NCBI GenBank assembly: GCA_000733355.1
Contig: JNVV01000041.1
Coordinates: 76,201-140,200, forward strand
Direction: 5' to 3'
Length of the DNA: 64,000 nt
Source of the DNA: Falciphora oryzae
Lineage: Eukaryota; Ascomycota; Sordariomycetes; Magnaporthales; Magnaporthaceae
Shown: piece after piece, positions 22,231 through 33,522 of the stretch
How positions within the stretch are numbered: position 1 is the first letter of the stretch
How the letters are laid out: every line of letters begins with the position of its first letter
The notes under the pieces: model-generated
Told to the model about the DNA's origin: nothing
The model's input: the letters and a program-made list of their open reading frames with translations, nothing else
Databases searched by the model: none
Translations under genes and position numbers: made by a program

Positions 22231-22360
22231 ATCCTCCTTCCCTTCTGGTTCCTCGATCCGGGTTCTACAGACACCCCCACAGCAGTCTTCCAACCGCACA
22301 CCCCCCCGCACCCCCAACAAATTTTCGTCAACGACCAGAACTCGCACACACGTAATCACC

Positions 22361-22603
22361 ATGCCTGTGGACCAGGGATCGATCTGCAGCACCTGCCGCC
22401 GCAAGAAGAAGGGTGGCAGCGGCCAGGACACCACCGGGGGCAACGACCCTACTACGTCTGGAGAGGGGACCACTGGAGAGGGGTCCATCAGAGGAGCCAG
22501 CGGTGATGGCGCCGACCCGATCGAGTTCGAGACGCGGTACGTACAGCCATCGACGGAAGGAGCGCTGGGGTGGGCTGCCCCAGGCGGGAACCACACGTGC
22601 TAA
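22361..22603 (+). CDS. Small MPVDQG protein with CxxC (copy 2)
   Basis: ATG 22361 (context ATCACCATGCC) opens MPVDQGSICSTCRRKKKGG. The CSTC pair and adjacent basic run could bind a metal or nucleic acid, but nothing larger is visible. A Gly/Thr/Ser-rich middle follows, ending DPIEFETR. Unspliced, the frame continues to TAA 22601-22603 (80 aa). Alternatively a GTACGT donor at 22538 could splice to an acceptor near 22613 and give a different C-terminus, so the 3' end is uncertain. It shares its start and promoter layout with the gene at 21738. Confidence 0.45.
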   Translation: MPVDQGSICSTCRRKKKGGSGQDTTGGNDPTTSGEGTTGEGSIRGASGDGADPIEFETRYVQPSTEGALGWAAPGGNHTC

Positions 22604-24533
22604 CCGGTCAAGGTGTCCCCGCTCGCAGGCCTTGAGTTCTCGGCCGTGCGGCATGGACAGAACGCGTCACTAGGATGGGTTTGGAAGGCACTTGAAGCTG
22701 GACTTGGGCTTGGCGCTGGAAGCAATAGAGGACAGGCGCGAACCACGTAGATAACACTCGTATAGCGCATGGGGTGCTTGTTAGAGGATCTTCTATCCAG
22801 GTAGGGGGCTACTAGAATATCAACCACAGGCACTGGCAAATCTACAAAGTTATTCTTCTCTCTCCTTTCAGGCATCATCGCCTACTCTCCATGTAGCTGG
22901 CGTCTGGACTGCTTTGCCGCCCATTCTTGGTCCTGGAGCTGGCAGACAAAAACAGCCGAGTCACTGAATTTTGCCTTGGAAGGAGCGAGTCCAGCTGGGA
23001 CTGGGAGGCGGGTCACGCTGCCGTCAAGAGCTGCGGAGCTAATGCTCCTCGAGGATACCGCCCCGCCGGGGGAGAGAACGTTGGGGCGGGCAGGGGATGG
23101 AGGGGCTTGCCCAGCCGAGCACTCCGCGGGGCACTGCGTTGCTGGGTGGGAAGGAGCTTGGTCTGTGTGTGTCTATGAGGCGCCTGCTGCAAGGAGAGCG
23201 TTGGGGAGACGTGTCTGTGGCTGCCGGATCCCGGTCAGGCCCCCATCGTGCATGCTACAAGCCACAGGACGAGGAGGGGCATATGCATAGGAGGCAGACG
23301 AGGCAGGAACCAGGCAGGAACCAGGCACGGGTAGAGCAGAGTCGGACGGCGGGCGCACTGTTCTGCTGGAGTCGGAGTCTTGGGGCAGGAGCACACGCGC
23401 ACACGGTGGGTTGCCTAGAGTCTCTCGCCCGACCAAGAGCCCGCCCAAAACCCATCTCCCTCGCCCACCACCCGAGATCCATCTCCTTCTCCCACCACCG
23501 AAGAACCAGGCAGCTTCACAAACAAACACGGCCATCCGGCTACCGTCCTGAACCTCGGAGCAGCCGTCTGGTACTGCTTCTTCATCTGGTACCGCTACGC
23601 TCCCTTTTGGTCAGACGTCACCTCGCTCGGTTGTTTCTTTCCTAACCTGCAATCCCACCGATACGACCTTCGACCTTCAGGCTACGCTCCCCTCCGACGG
23701 CCGCAACCCCCTCCCTTCCCCAAGCTCCGTGGGACACCGCGGTTCTGGTTGAAAAGAAGCTCGGTGTGTTTACAAGGTGCCTGCTGCAGGTAAGCCTACA
23801 AAGACCCACTTGAAGCCCATTTCCCTCGCCCAGTACCGAAGAACCAAGAAAAAATTCATCTAACCAAACAGCACGCTCCACAGATAAACACGACTGTCCG
23901 GTCAACGCCTTCGCCGCTTGGCAGGCCCAGCCACCGATAACATGGACCCTTACGCCCCCGCCGGGACTCGCTTTGCCGAGCAGCGCTAGAGACGCAGCCG
24001 CCAAGGCCTGAGGGCTGCCCGCTTCGCCGTTGACAAGTGCTTCCCCCTCTCGCGAGAGATGGTCCTCGAGATCCCAACCATTGATAACGGCGCCACAGCC
24101 TAGGGTTACAACTACACCACGCCGTCCTAGCCCAGGGCTACAACTACACCACGCCGTCCTGGCCCAGGGCTACAACTACACCCACGCCGTCTTGGTTAGT
24201 CCCCCTGTTCTCGACTACCACCGCCTCGGGCCGCTACCGCTATCGTGTGCGCCTGATCGTCGACGGCAGCAAGGCCGGCCTCGACGCGTCGCGCTGCAGT
24301 CTCGGACGAAGAGGGGGACAACAGCAGCTCCGACAACAGGACCGCCCCCGCCGTGCTGGCCGATGCCTTGGACCAGTAGAGCTGTGAGGGGGGTTGGGAG
24401 CTGCTGGACCGCTACGACGCCCTGACGGGTTGCCCTCTGTTTTCTTCTCGTTCGAACCCTTACAACGGCGTTGCGGTTTGATTTTCTACTTGAAGATACT
24501 ATGGACAATCACCGCTCACCCGTCCAAGAGGGA
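22604..24533. other. Spacer with degenerate duplicated segments
   Basis: Two related stretches occur in direct order: about 23130-23560 and about 23725-23910. Both have a GGGAAGGAGCTTGG/GAAAAGAAGCTCGG-like start, GCGCCTGCTGCAAGG/GTGCCTGCTGCAGG, CCCATCTCCCTCGCCCA/CCCATTTCCCTCGCCCA and ACCGAAGAACCA. At 24105-24195 a 31-33 bp unit with GGCTACAACTACACCACGC occurs three times. Many open frames cross the region, but none is convincing. It may be an old decayed element. Confidence 0.35.
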
Positions 24534-24755
24534 GAGGGGAGAGATGGAGAGGGGGAGAGATGGAGAGGGGGAGAGATGGAGAGGGGGAGAGATGGAGAGG
24601 GGGAGAGATGGAGAGGGGGAGAGATGGAGAGGGGGAGAGATGGAGAGGGGGAGAGATGGAGAGGGGGAGAGATGGAGAGGGGGAGAGATGGAGAGGGGGA
24701 GAGATGGAGAGGGGGAGAGATGGAGAGGGGGAGAGATGGAGAGGGGGAGAGATGG
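24534..24755. repeat. 16-bp minisatellite (about 14 units), cut by a gap
   Basis: The unit TGGAGAGGGGGAGAGA repeats almost perfectly from about 24534 until the Ns begin at 24756. 223 Ns follow (24756-24978) and the sequence resumes with AGAGAGGGGGAAAGGGGGAG, a degenerate version of the same repeat. The true array length is therefore unknown. The strand is all purine, which can form unusual structures and hinders assembly. Open frames across it are artefacts of the repeat. Confidence 0.9.
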
Positions 24756-25341
24756 NNNNNNNNNNNNNNNNNNNNNNNNNNNNNNNNNNNNNNNNNNNNN
24801 NNNNNNNNNNNNNNNNNNNNNNNNNNNNNNNNNNNNNNNNNNNNNNNNNNNNNNNNNNNNNNNNNNNNNNNNNNNNNNNNNNNNNNNNNNNNNNNNNNNN
24901 NNNNNNNNNNNNNNNNNNNNNNNNNNNNNNNNNNNNNNNNNNNNNNNNNNNNNNNNNNNNNNNNNNNNNNNNNNNNNNAGAGAGGGGGAAAGGGGGAGAG
25001 AGGAGGAGACGACGGTGACTTCACTTCTTGACGCTCTTTTAATCTTCATTTTGGCTTCGTTTTCAGGGCTCAGATCGTTGTGCCGTGGGGTCCCCGGTTG
25101 GGGTCCCGACACGATCTGGGGACTTCTGTTGGCGACGACTAGGTAATTCACATGCCCCCGTCCGAGGACCGGCCGCTTATGGCGCGCTGGTAAAGGCTTG
25201 CAGCAAGGTGACGGACACTTGGAACTGGGAAGCAAGAATATAGATTGCTTGTATGTTTTTTTTGCCACATACAACTATGGCCAACGGTGGTCGACTGTGG
25301 CCAGCGTTTGACTTAAATTCGCTCGCACAAACTGTTGCTTG

Positions 25342-25594
25342 TGTTGGTAGGAGTAGGTACTCCTGTAGGCTCGGAGATCTCCAAATAGGATGAATAATGA
25401 CTATAGATCTGAGGAATCGTCTCTTTATTGTGCATGCTTGGGAAGGGATCTATCTGCCAGAGAGGAAGCAAACGGAGGGCTATATATACACGTTGCCGAT
25501 CACCAAAGGGCCGTTCTCCTGCTCCCAATCTTGCGGGCCCTCTGGCCTTCTCTGAGCCCCGCCGATTGCCTGCGCCGGTCAACGTTATCCAACA
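25342..25594. mobile_element. Solo LTR (253 bp) with 5-bp target duplication
   Basis: The segment begins TGTTGG and ends CCAACA, the short inverted ends typical of LTRs (5'-TG...CA-3'). It is flanked on both sides by the same five bases, GCTTG (25337-25341 and 25595-25599). A TATA motif (CTATATATACA, near 25480-25490) sits inside at a fitting place. No gag, pol or second LTR is nearby, so this is a recombined solo LTR. Superfamily (Ty1 or Ty3) cannot be told. Confidence 0.75.
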
Positions 25595-25599
25595 GCTTG

Positions 25600-28500
25600 T
25601 TTTTTTTTTTTTTTTTGGCCATATGTGCGTTATGGGAAATATCCACCGTCACAAACGCTTTACCGTATTGGAGAAAAAAGGATATAGGAACAGGGAAAAA
25701 GATACAGGAACAAGGAAAAAAAGAATACAGGAAAGGAAGCTGCCGGCCGAATTCGATAACAAGGGATATCGAGTCTCGGGGCTCGGGGCTCGGCCCCGTA
25801 GATAAGCGGACAAGCAGTGTCCATGATTTTCTTGCCCCATCCGGCAGCCGAATGGCCTGGACCGAGTGGGGGCACGAGGATGGCCCGGCGCCACGCACGG
25901 CAGCCGAGTTTGTACATACTGTAAGCCGCAGTCGAGCGTTCACGTTCCAGCCGGAGCCGGCCCACACTCTGGGGACGGGCGGCCACGACGCACACCGTGC
26001 CGGCAGAGACGGAGGCTCCCCAGCCAGTCAGCCAAGGTTGTGCCCCCGGACACGTAACAGTGGACTCGGTGGAGCGAGCGGCTGTGCCTGCGGCGGGTCG
26101 CGTCCACCTTCCCACGACCGTGACCTGGCATGGACTGGTTCGAGACTTTGTGTTTTGATACGGGGGAGAGTGAGCAAGGAGGGCCCGCATCCAGTGTTGG
26201 GATCCTTCGAGGCCCCGTGGAGTCATAACAGAGAGAGACGGCCGGGCTCCATCCCCGGGTCTAGACCGACTCCATGGGGGAGTCGCGTTTGGGACAGAGA
26301 AACACTGAAACTACCGTCACCGGCCCCATCCCGCCCATATGCACCGTACTGGAATATCGCTTCTGCATGCGCGTGGAGACAAAGACCGCATGTGAGACCG
26401 AGAAAAGCCTGCCCGCGAGGTTGGCGCGATGCATCAGGTATCAACGGACGGCGAGAACACGCCGCACGGCAAGCTAGCCGGCCGAAATCACTCGTCAGCT
26501 GAGTGACCCCTCAACGCTGGCTGGCGCGGCAGTTCCTCCGAGCCTACGAGGTTCAGCCCGGCTCGGCGAGGCGACTATCAGGTCATCGGGCGTACATATC
26601 AGACGGGAAGGACGGGAGCGGTCCGGAGCCAGGTTCACCTTGTTTTCCAAGGGCGGCATCGAGAAGTCTCCATCAGCTATCGTTGCAACGTCCACCTTTT
26701 GATGCCCATTGAAGACCTCCACGTGGCGCTGCTTTTTCCTTCCCTCCCTTATTTCGTCTGTCCTTCTCTTTGACTGGCACCGCAAATGAGAGCGGAGCTT
26801 GGGTTTGGAACCCCTGGAAGCAAGTCATGATCGTTGGGCAGCGATATGTCTTTGCGCCTCAGGGGTGCAAAAAAAAGGCCTGTGATATCCATGCCAGGGG
26901 CAGCAAAAAAGTCGATTGGGGCTATGGAAGGCCCAAATAGGTAACCCGAAACCCACGACAGAGAGGAGCACGAACGATGGCATTGTGTCTCTCCCATTCG
27001 AGAACAGGCAGGCTCTTAGGGATCATCCTTTTTTTTTTTTCTTTTTTTTTTCTCTGGCTCGCTGGAAAATCCTTTCCGGAGGGGCCGAAGCGTTACGTAC
27101 AGTATTGCAAGTACCGTGCCGGGATGCGGCAGGGGAGATGGATGGGCCCCCACGACGAGTGGCCGTCTGTTTTTGGTGCCTCCCTGTCTCCATCGCCCAC
27201 CGAAAGGAAGGGCCAGACCAACAAGCAAGCACAGCACCTCATTCCGCTCTCGCCGCTGGTGCCAGACACTCGTCGCACCAGTCGAGTCATGGGATTGCAT
27301 CGATATGATGGACCAAGCTACTTGCTGGCATCTCTATCTGTCGGTGGTGTTGGTTGGCATGTGAAATCTTTTTGCTGTTAAGCATCGTCGATTCTACAAT
27401 GCAACATGAACGAGTCGAGATGCCCAGAAATGACATTGACAGCATCCATTTTGCATTTTGGGGGTCAAAAGGGGTCCAAGCTTCCCGGTGTTTTTTTTTT
27501 TTTTTTTCCTCGACCCATTGACGTGACATTTTGATGCCTTTGACCACATTGGAACCCTGGAACGACCCCCTACGTCATCCAAGGTCGATCGCCAACGCCT
27601 GCGCTGGCTTTCCCTGCAGTTATCCACCCCAGTCCCTTGGTGCCTTGGTCCCCTACTGTGCACCAAGCCTCGGCAACCTCTGCCAGGTGTGCGGTGTGAA
27701 TGCCAACAAATGCGCGAGGTCGGCCGGTGACAGACGCCCTGCGTTCCTGTCTGTCTTTGTCCTTTACAGTACACAATGGGTTTTTGTCTCATGAGCACTG
27801 GAGCCATCGTTCGGGCCGACTTTAACGTCGCCGTGCAGAGCCGCCCCAGCGACGGGACAGAGAGTAATAATGACGCCAGCGAGCTTGCAGCCCGATAGTC
27901 ATGCTAGCCACACGCCAAGGCGAGCTAATACTGGCTCGCTGGCTAGTAAACACCAGACCCAGGGTGCTGAATAACGCAACTGGCCACCAGGGATGCCTCA
28001 TGTGGGTGTCAAACAAAACAAAGTTGGCGGCACTGCTGGCTCGAAGCTAGCAAAACCAGGCAGCCCTGGACAGGCAAAGTGGACAGCGGGAACGGGGTGG
28101 TGCTGCCGGTCGGCTGTGCAAGAGTCGCGAGTCTCGCCAGCCAGCCTCGAACCGGCATCGACACGGGCTGGGCTTGGTCAGGCAGGGCTCTGCTCCCCTC
28201 GCGTGGCGTGCGGCTCATCCGCGGTAGGCTGGTCCCTGACATGAACGGCTACGACCCATGACTAATGGCATGCCGTTTCCTTGCGCAGGCACACTGTATC
28301 CCCACCTCGTCGCCGCGAAACTGGAGCTCGTCAACCCTCGCGCCTCCACCCAAGATTTGATTTTGCAGCGAGCTCCATTGCAAGCGAGGACACGGGCAAA
28401 CTGCCTCCCAAGTAATGTCATTCTCGACCCGTACTAGCAGCTTCTATGCAGATACTGTGGACCCGCGAGGATGCCGGCCCTGTCACCACTCTCCCCGGTC

Positions 28501-29006
28501 CCAGTGCTCTCCGCCCACCCGACGGGAAAGGAGAAGAAAGAAAAAAAGAGGGACGGGCACTTGACAGGAATGCTCTTGAGCGCCTAGAAAAACCAAGGGT
28601 CCCCAAGAAGCCCAGTTCCTCACCTTCCTCCCCGTCCTGCTTCTGGTCGGATCATCTTGCCGTTGTGAACTAGTTCATACCTGTGCAAGAACCCCTCCCC
28701 CTCCCCTCGCCGTACACCCCTACACACCTTCCTCTTCAGAAATGGCGAGCTACTCACTAAGACGACACGAAGAAGGCCCTTCTCTCGACACCTGATAGCC
28801 GCGGGCAAGTGGAGCTTTTACCCAACACCGAGGAGAGCATCCGACTGCCGAACCGGACACCAGGCCGAAGAGCATCATAGACTGATCGCAAGAGAGCCCA
28901 AGGAACCGGCCTGTCCATCCCCGAGACTGCGTATACAGCAGCTGCGCAAGCATACCTAGACAGTATCATCAGCGGGCCATCGACTAGCCCGCACCAACAA
29001 GACGCA
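25600..29006. other. Intergenic stretch upstream of the PRM10-like gene
   Basis: T runs occur at 25599-25615, 27029-27049 and 27490-27507. A 370-codon open frame (25390-26502) crosses the solo LTR boundary and is low in hydrophobic structure, so it is not credible as a gene. The last 700 bases before 29007 contain a pyrimidine-rich strip (about 28620-28740) that could be the PRM10-like leader. No RNA gene seen. Confidence 0.4.
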
Positions 29007-32000
29007 ATGTCGTCCCCAGCGAACCCCGGCGGTGGTAGCCGGGACCCGTCTCCGGCCACGGGAGGGGCAACCCCGGCAAGGAGGGAGAAGAAGAGAGTCG
29101 GATTCCACGATCGAGATAGGCCCCCGAGCATCGTGGTCGACAACGGCAATGTCCAGCAGCCCCTGATGACGACGCAGCCTGGCTCCGTCGGGGGTACCGA
29201 CCCCTTCACCACGCCACGGCCGTCGCCACCGAGCGAGCAGCAACAGGCGCGCCAACAAGTCGGGGCACCGGATGCCTCGGAGCTGCGCCGCGCCCTCAGC
29301 CAGCTCCTGACCCAGCCCGACGGTACCACAGCGACGACGGTCGGCGGCCTCGGCGTTGCCAGTTCGCCGGCCACAGGCACCGGGGCGCGAACGCCACTAC
29401 AGCCCCCGCGGCCCGCGCTTCGGCGCCACACCAGCTACGATGTGCCAGAGTTCCGACAGGCCGCAGACCTGGCCGAGCAGAACCTGAGCGAGCGGCAGCA
29501 CAGGTCGGGTCTGGCCGCCCGTGAACGCGCCCACAACCTGGCCGCCCGCGTTGAGAACTACACATCGCCACACGCCTCGCGTCGCGCCTCGTTCGACACT
29601 GACGATGAGGACCTCGAGGCTGGCGGTAGGGCCGCGAGCGGTGGCGTGGGACCTGACAAGGGACAGACCTCGGGTCGGGAGCAAGAGCCTCGCCGGACCG
29701 GAAATGCGCGTGTGCGGGCACGTAAGGGTTCCCACCTCGCGGCCGAGAACCTGGTGCGCACGCACACCCGGCGCGCACAGAAGTTCAAGGGCACTGGAGG
29801 GCGGCCTGCTATCAGCAGCGGGAAGGGCAGCAACCAGCACGATGACTACTTCAGCTACCAACCGCCGTCCGGCCTCCGATCTGGGGCGGCGACGCCGACG
29901 CATGAGCAGACGTACGGCGATGAATACGTGCCTCGTCCAGGCAGATACCACGGCGGTATTCTGGGCACCCTTCTCAAGCTGTACAACGAGAGCGGCGTCA
30001 ACAGCGGTCGCTCGACGCCAGGAACCGCCACGCCAAACATCATGACGCCCAACGTCTCCCCTCCCGGGTCTGCTGCTCCCTCGACGCCCGCGTCTCCGCG
30101 GCCGTCTCGGCCCAGCAGCGGCATCTGGAGCAACATCTACAGCGGGCCGTCCTCGCCAGCGGACCACAAGCGGCAGTCACAGTCGGCCTTGAGCGAGCTT
30201 ATGAAGTCGACCTCGACGCTCATGGCCCCGGGATCCAGCACATTTTCAGAGAGCGTGGCTGACAAGATCGGCAAGGACCCCGTGCAGCTGTCGCCCAAGA
30301 AGAGGCGGTCAGGCCTATTCGGCGGCTCGCCCAGGCCGCCCAAGCCACACAAACCATCCCAGGCCGACAAGCAGATCCGCATCACCAAGCACATTGCGCA
30401 GATTCTCTCGCGCCACAAGTACCTGGTGAAGCTGTGCCGGGCCCTCATGTCGTTCGGGGCGCCGACGCACCGGCTGGAGGAGTACATGACCATGTCGGCT
30501 CGCGTGCTCGAGATCGAGGGCCAGTTCCTGTATATGCCCGGCTGCATGCTCATCTCGTTCGACGACAGCTCCACCCACACGACCGAGGTCAAGATTGTGC
30601 GCGTGCCCCAGGGACTCAACCTGGGCAAGCTGCGCGACGTCCACGCCGTCTACAAGGAGGTCATCCACGACAAGATCAGCGTCGACGAGGCCACCGTCCG
30701 GCTGGACGAGATCCTCAAGAGGGGCCTCAAGTACAGCAACTGGGTGCGCGTGCCCGTCTACGGGCTCGCCTCGGCCAGCGTGGCTCCCTTTGCCTTCCAG
30801 GGCCGCTTCATCGACATGCCCATCGCCTTCGTCCTCGGCTGTCTTCTCGGCGTCATGCAGCTGATCATCGCTCCCTCCAACGACATGTACGCAAGCGTTT
30901 CTGAGATCAGCGCCGCCATCGTCATGTCCTTCCTCTCCCGCGCGTTTGGCTCGATCCGGTACAACGGAGACAACCTCTTCTGCTTTTCCGCGCTGGCCCA
31001 GAGCTCCATCGCCCTCATCCTGCCCGGCTACATGGTCCTCTGCGCCGCCCTCGAGCTGCAGTCGCACAACATCGTTGCCGGTTCCGTCCGCATGGTCTAC
31101 GCCATGATCTACACGCTGTTCCTGGGATACGGCATCACCATCGGCACTGCCCTCTACGGCATGCTCGATCGGGAGGGCGCATCTTCGAAGCCCTTCTGCG
31201 AAGCCCCCCTGGACCGCAGGTGGAACCTCCTCTTCGTCCCCATCTTTACGCTCTGCCTCTGCGTCATCAACCAGGCCAAGTGGAGACAGACGCCCGTCAT
31301 GCTCACCATCGCCTTTGCCGGATACTGCGTCAACTCGTACTCGGCCACCTTCTTCACCAACGCCTCCCAGGTCTCCAACATGCTGGGCGCCCTGACGGTG
31401 GGCATCCTGGCCAACCTCTACTCGCGTCTCGGCCGCCACGTCCGCAACGCCTGGCTCGACTTCCTCGACTGGTGGGACGCGCGCGTCCGGCCCCGGTTCT
31501 CTAGTGTCAGCCGCCGCCGCAACGAGCTCCGCGGCCGGAGCAGTACGCGGCCCAGTGCGGACGAGTACAAGGTTCAGGGGCGCGCTGCCAGCGCCCACAC
31601 GTCGGACGCCGACTCGCGGCCCCCTTCGCCTGGCGCTGCAAGCCACGAGAAGCAAGGCGACGACGGCAGCAAGGAGGGCGGCGATGGAAAGTCCGAGGCG
31701 GCAGCACCCACCGCTCGCACCCGCAGCGTAGGGTACGGGCTTGCCGCGGCCGCCATGTTGCCTGGCATCTTCGTGCAGGTGCCGGGAGGCCTGGCGGCGG
31801 GCGGGTCGCTGCTGGCCGGCATCCAGACGGCGAACCAGATCACACGATCCAACATGACGGTCCTCATCAACGGCACCGAGGTCAACATCACCTCGCTGGC
31901 CGGCGCCGGGGCCGCTGCCACGAGCTCCGTGGGCCAGGGCATGAGCAACAACGCCTTCAGCGTCCTGTTCAACGTCATCCAGGTCGCCATCGGCCTCACC

Positions 32001-32072
32001 GTGGGCCTGTTCCTCAGCGCCCTCATCGTGTACCCGTTCGGCAAGAGGAGGAGCGGGCTCCTGAGCTTCTGA
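29007..32072 (+). CDS. PRM10-like membrane protein with ThrE domains
   Basis: This single exon encodes 1021 aa from an ATG in good context (ACGCAATGTCG). The first ~440 residues are polar and probably disordered and cytosolic. From about 450 the protein reads IAQILSRHKYLVKLCRALMSFGAPTHRLEEYM, the start of the ThrE / DUF1212 domain of yeast Prm10 and bacterial threonine exporters. About five hydrophobic helices follow, then a charged loop (about 830-900), then a second half with further helices to the C-terminus (PFGKRRSGLLSF). The N-terminal half of ThrE carries the conserved PxHRLE motif. The yeast homologue is a pheromone-induced membrane protein and bacterial homologues export small amino acids. 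The fungal substrate is not known. The length is usual for filamentous fungi. Confidence 0.9.
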   Translation: MSSPANPGGGSRDPSPATGGATPARREKKRVGFHDRDRPPSIVVDNGNVQQPLMTTQPGSVGGTDPFTTPRPSPPSEQQQARQQVGAPDASELRRALSQLLTQPDGTTATTVGGLGVASSPATGTGARTPLQPPRPALRRHTSYDVPEFRQAADLAEQNLSERQHRSGLAARERAHNLAARVENYTSPHASRRASFDTDDEDLEAGGRAASGGVGPDKGQTSGREQEPRRTGNARVRARKGSHLAAENLVRTHTRRAQKFKGTGGRPAISSGKGSNQHDDYFSYQPPSGLRSGAATPTHEQTYGDEYVPRPGRYHGGILGTLLKLYNESGVNSGRSTPGTATPNIMTPNVSPPGSAAPSTPASPRPSRPSSGIWSNIYSGPSSPADHKRQSQSALSELMKSTSTLMAPGSSTFSESVADKIGKDPVQLSPKKRRSGLFGGSPRPPKPHKPSQADKQIRITKHIAQILSRHKYLVKLCRALMSFGAPTHRLEEYMTMSARVLEIEGQFLYMPGCMLISFDDSSTHTTEVKIVRVPQGLNLGKLRDVHAVYKEVIHDKISVDEATVRLDEILKRGLKYSNWVRVPVYGLASASVAPFAFQGRFIDMPIAFVLGCLLGVMQLIIAPSNDMYASVSEISAAIVMSFLSRAFGSIRYNGDNLFCFSALAQSSIALILPGYMVLCAALELQSHNIVAGSVRMVYAMIYTLFLGYGITIGTALYGMLDREGASSKPFCEAPLDRRWNLLFVPIFTLCLCVINQAKWRQTPVMLTIAFAGYCVNSYSATFFTNASQVSNMLGALTVGILANLYSRLGRHVRNAWLDFLDWWDARVRPRFSSVSRRRNELRGRSSTRPSADEYKVQGRAASAHTSDADSRPPSPGAASHEKQGDDGSKEGGDGKSEAAAPTARTRSVGYGLAAAAMLPGIFVQVPGGLAAGGSLLAGIQTANQITRSNMTVLINGTEVNITSLAGAGAAATSSVGQGMSNNAFSVLFNVIQVAIGLTVGLFLSALIVYPFGKRRSGLLSF

Positions 32073-33522
32073 ACATGGCCAAGAGATGTCGGTCTTTGTT
32101 TGTCTCTTTTGTTATTTTCTCTTTTTTAAAAAACAGTGTCTTGTTTTTGCTACCTTGCTGATTGCCCTTTCTTTCCTTATCTCCTTCCATTATCCTCCAC
32201 CTCTTTTCGTTGATCATTGCTATGGAGTTATTTATGCATGCCGTTGCTCCAAGCGACGAGCACCTTTAGTCCAGCACACCCCAACGACAGCATTTGCTTT
32301 GTACAGACCAGAAACGCCCAGCGATAGACAGACGATAGCGACAGGCCTGATGACGGCATGCCTCTGACATACACCTACCTAATAAGGGCATAGACCCATT
32401 TCCTCTCCTAAGCTTCTATCGATGGTGGAGCGGAACGCAGCCCGGATAATAGGAGAAAACGAACGACATCGGATAACGAGGCGGTTATCTGATGACCAGG
32501 TCGGTATCGCAAGCATAAGCTGCCCCCAGTTAAGACTCGTGATCCAGTCTTGCATTGAAGCCCGCCCGGATGGAGGCGCCCACGCCATGGCCTCACCGTC
32601 CTGCCGTGGAACGTCCGATTTAACCGGCCCGGAAGCCACCTCGCTGCCTGCCATTTATCCCGTATATTAGGCTATAGAACCACTATTATAGTGTGCTACT
32701 CCCACCCGTAGATGTATGGCAAGCACGGAGCCCGGGAGGGCGGCATAATGTGTCAATATCCACGCGATCTCGACAAGTCCCGAGCTCGTCAGTGCCTGTT
32801 CAAAGGCTGACTGGCGGAGGGCATGGAATCATGTGCTTTGATCCGAAACTGGAAAGCCGCAGGTATTCCTCAACTTTCGGATACAACAATGCGACAAGTG
32901 CGTCAGCGAGCTAATTACTTCCTGTTCCGCCTTCCGGCCCAATGCTCCGAGGTGGCAGCCCAAAGGTCGGGCTTGGCTCTATCAAGAGGCCGCTGCCACC
33001 TCTGCCTCCGCCAGACCTACACGATGTCACCCGCCTCTGCAATCTAAACAAGCCAAGGGTGTCTACCTACTTTCATCCCGTTCCTCCATCGTCCCGTCGA
33101 CGAATGGTATCCCTCGATCCGCTGGCACGGGTTCTTTTCCCCACGGGGATATCTCCCGCCATGCCACACCAGCACGACCCTTCACAAACCCCGGTCTCGA
33201 TTAGGACGAGTGCCGAGGCCTGTATCGGCTTCTTGATTGGCCCAAGGGTGATTTATACAAATGCCTCGTTAGATGTTGCCTCGCTAGATGTGGCATTCAT
33301 TGTCGCCAGCAGCGCGGGGATATTGAGGCAGCTCTGCCGGTGGTGCGGTGACAGGCCTGAGAGCCAAAAACGGGCCGAGTCCACGTGGGCAGCTCCTATA
33401 TAAACCCCATACCCCGAGTCTCTTCTGTTCTCCGACCTGCCTTGGTCCCGTTCCAACACCGCCGTGCTCGAAGCATCTTCTAGTCCGCCCCAAGCAGCTC
33501 CCAGAAACAAAGAAAACCCACC
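32073..33522. other. Intergenic stretch, LPMO promoter at its end
   Basis: The first ~150 bases are T-rich and fit the PRM10-like 3' UTR. No gene is visible in the middle. One CreA-type site on the plus strand (GCGGGG, 33314-33319) and a strong TATA box (33397-33404) lie in the LPMO promoter. The CreA match is short and could be chance. Confidence 0.35.
33397..33404 (+). promoter_or_regulatory. TATA box of the AA9 LPMO gene
   Basis: TATATAAA is centred about 120 nt before ATG 33523. A C/T-rich leader typical of highly expressed fungal secreted enzymes follows. Confidence 0.6.

Noticed and set aside
24394..25146. Long open frames across the 16-bp minisatellite
   Set aside because: They exist only because the repeat lacks stops, and they run through 223 Ns.
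25390..26502. 370-codon open frame
   Set aside because: It starts inside the solo LTR and crosses its border. No domain or signal peptide is present.
30315..31655. 446-codon open frame antisense to the PRM10-like gene
   Set aside because: It is a shadow of the sense frame, highly charged and repetitive, with no start or promoter signal.
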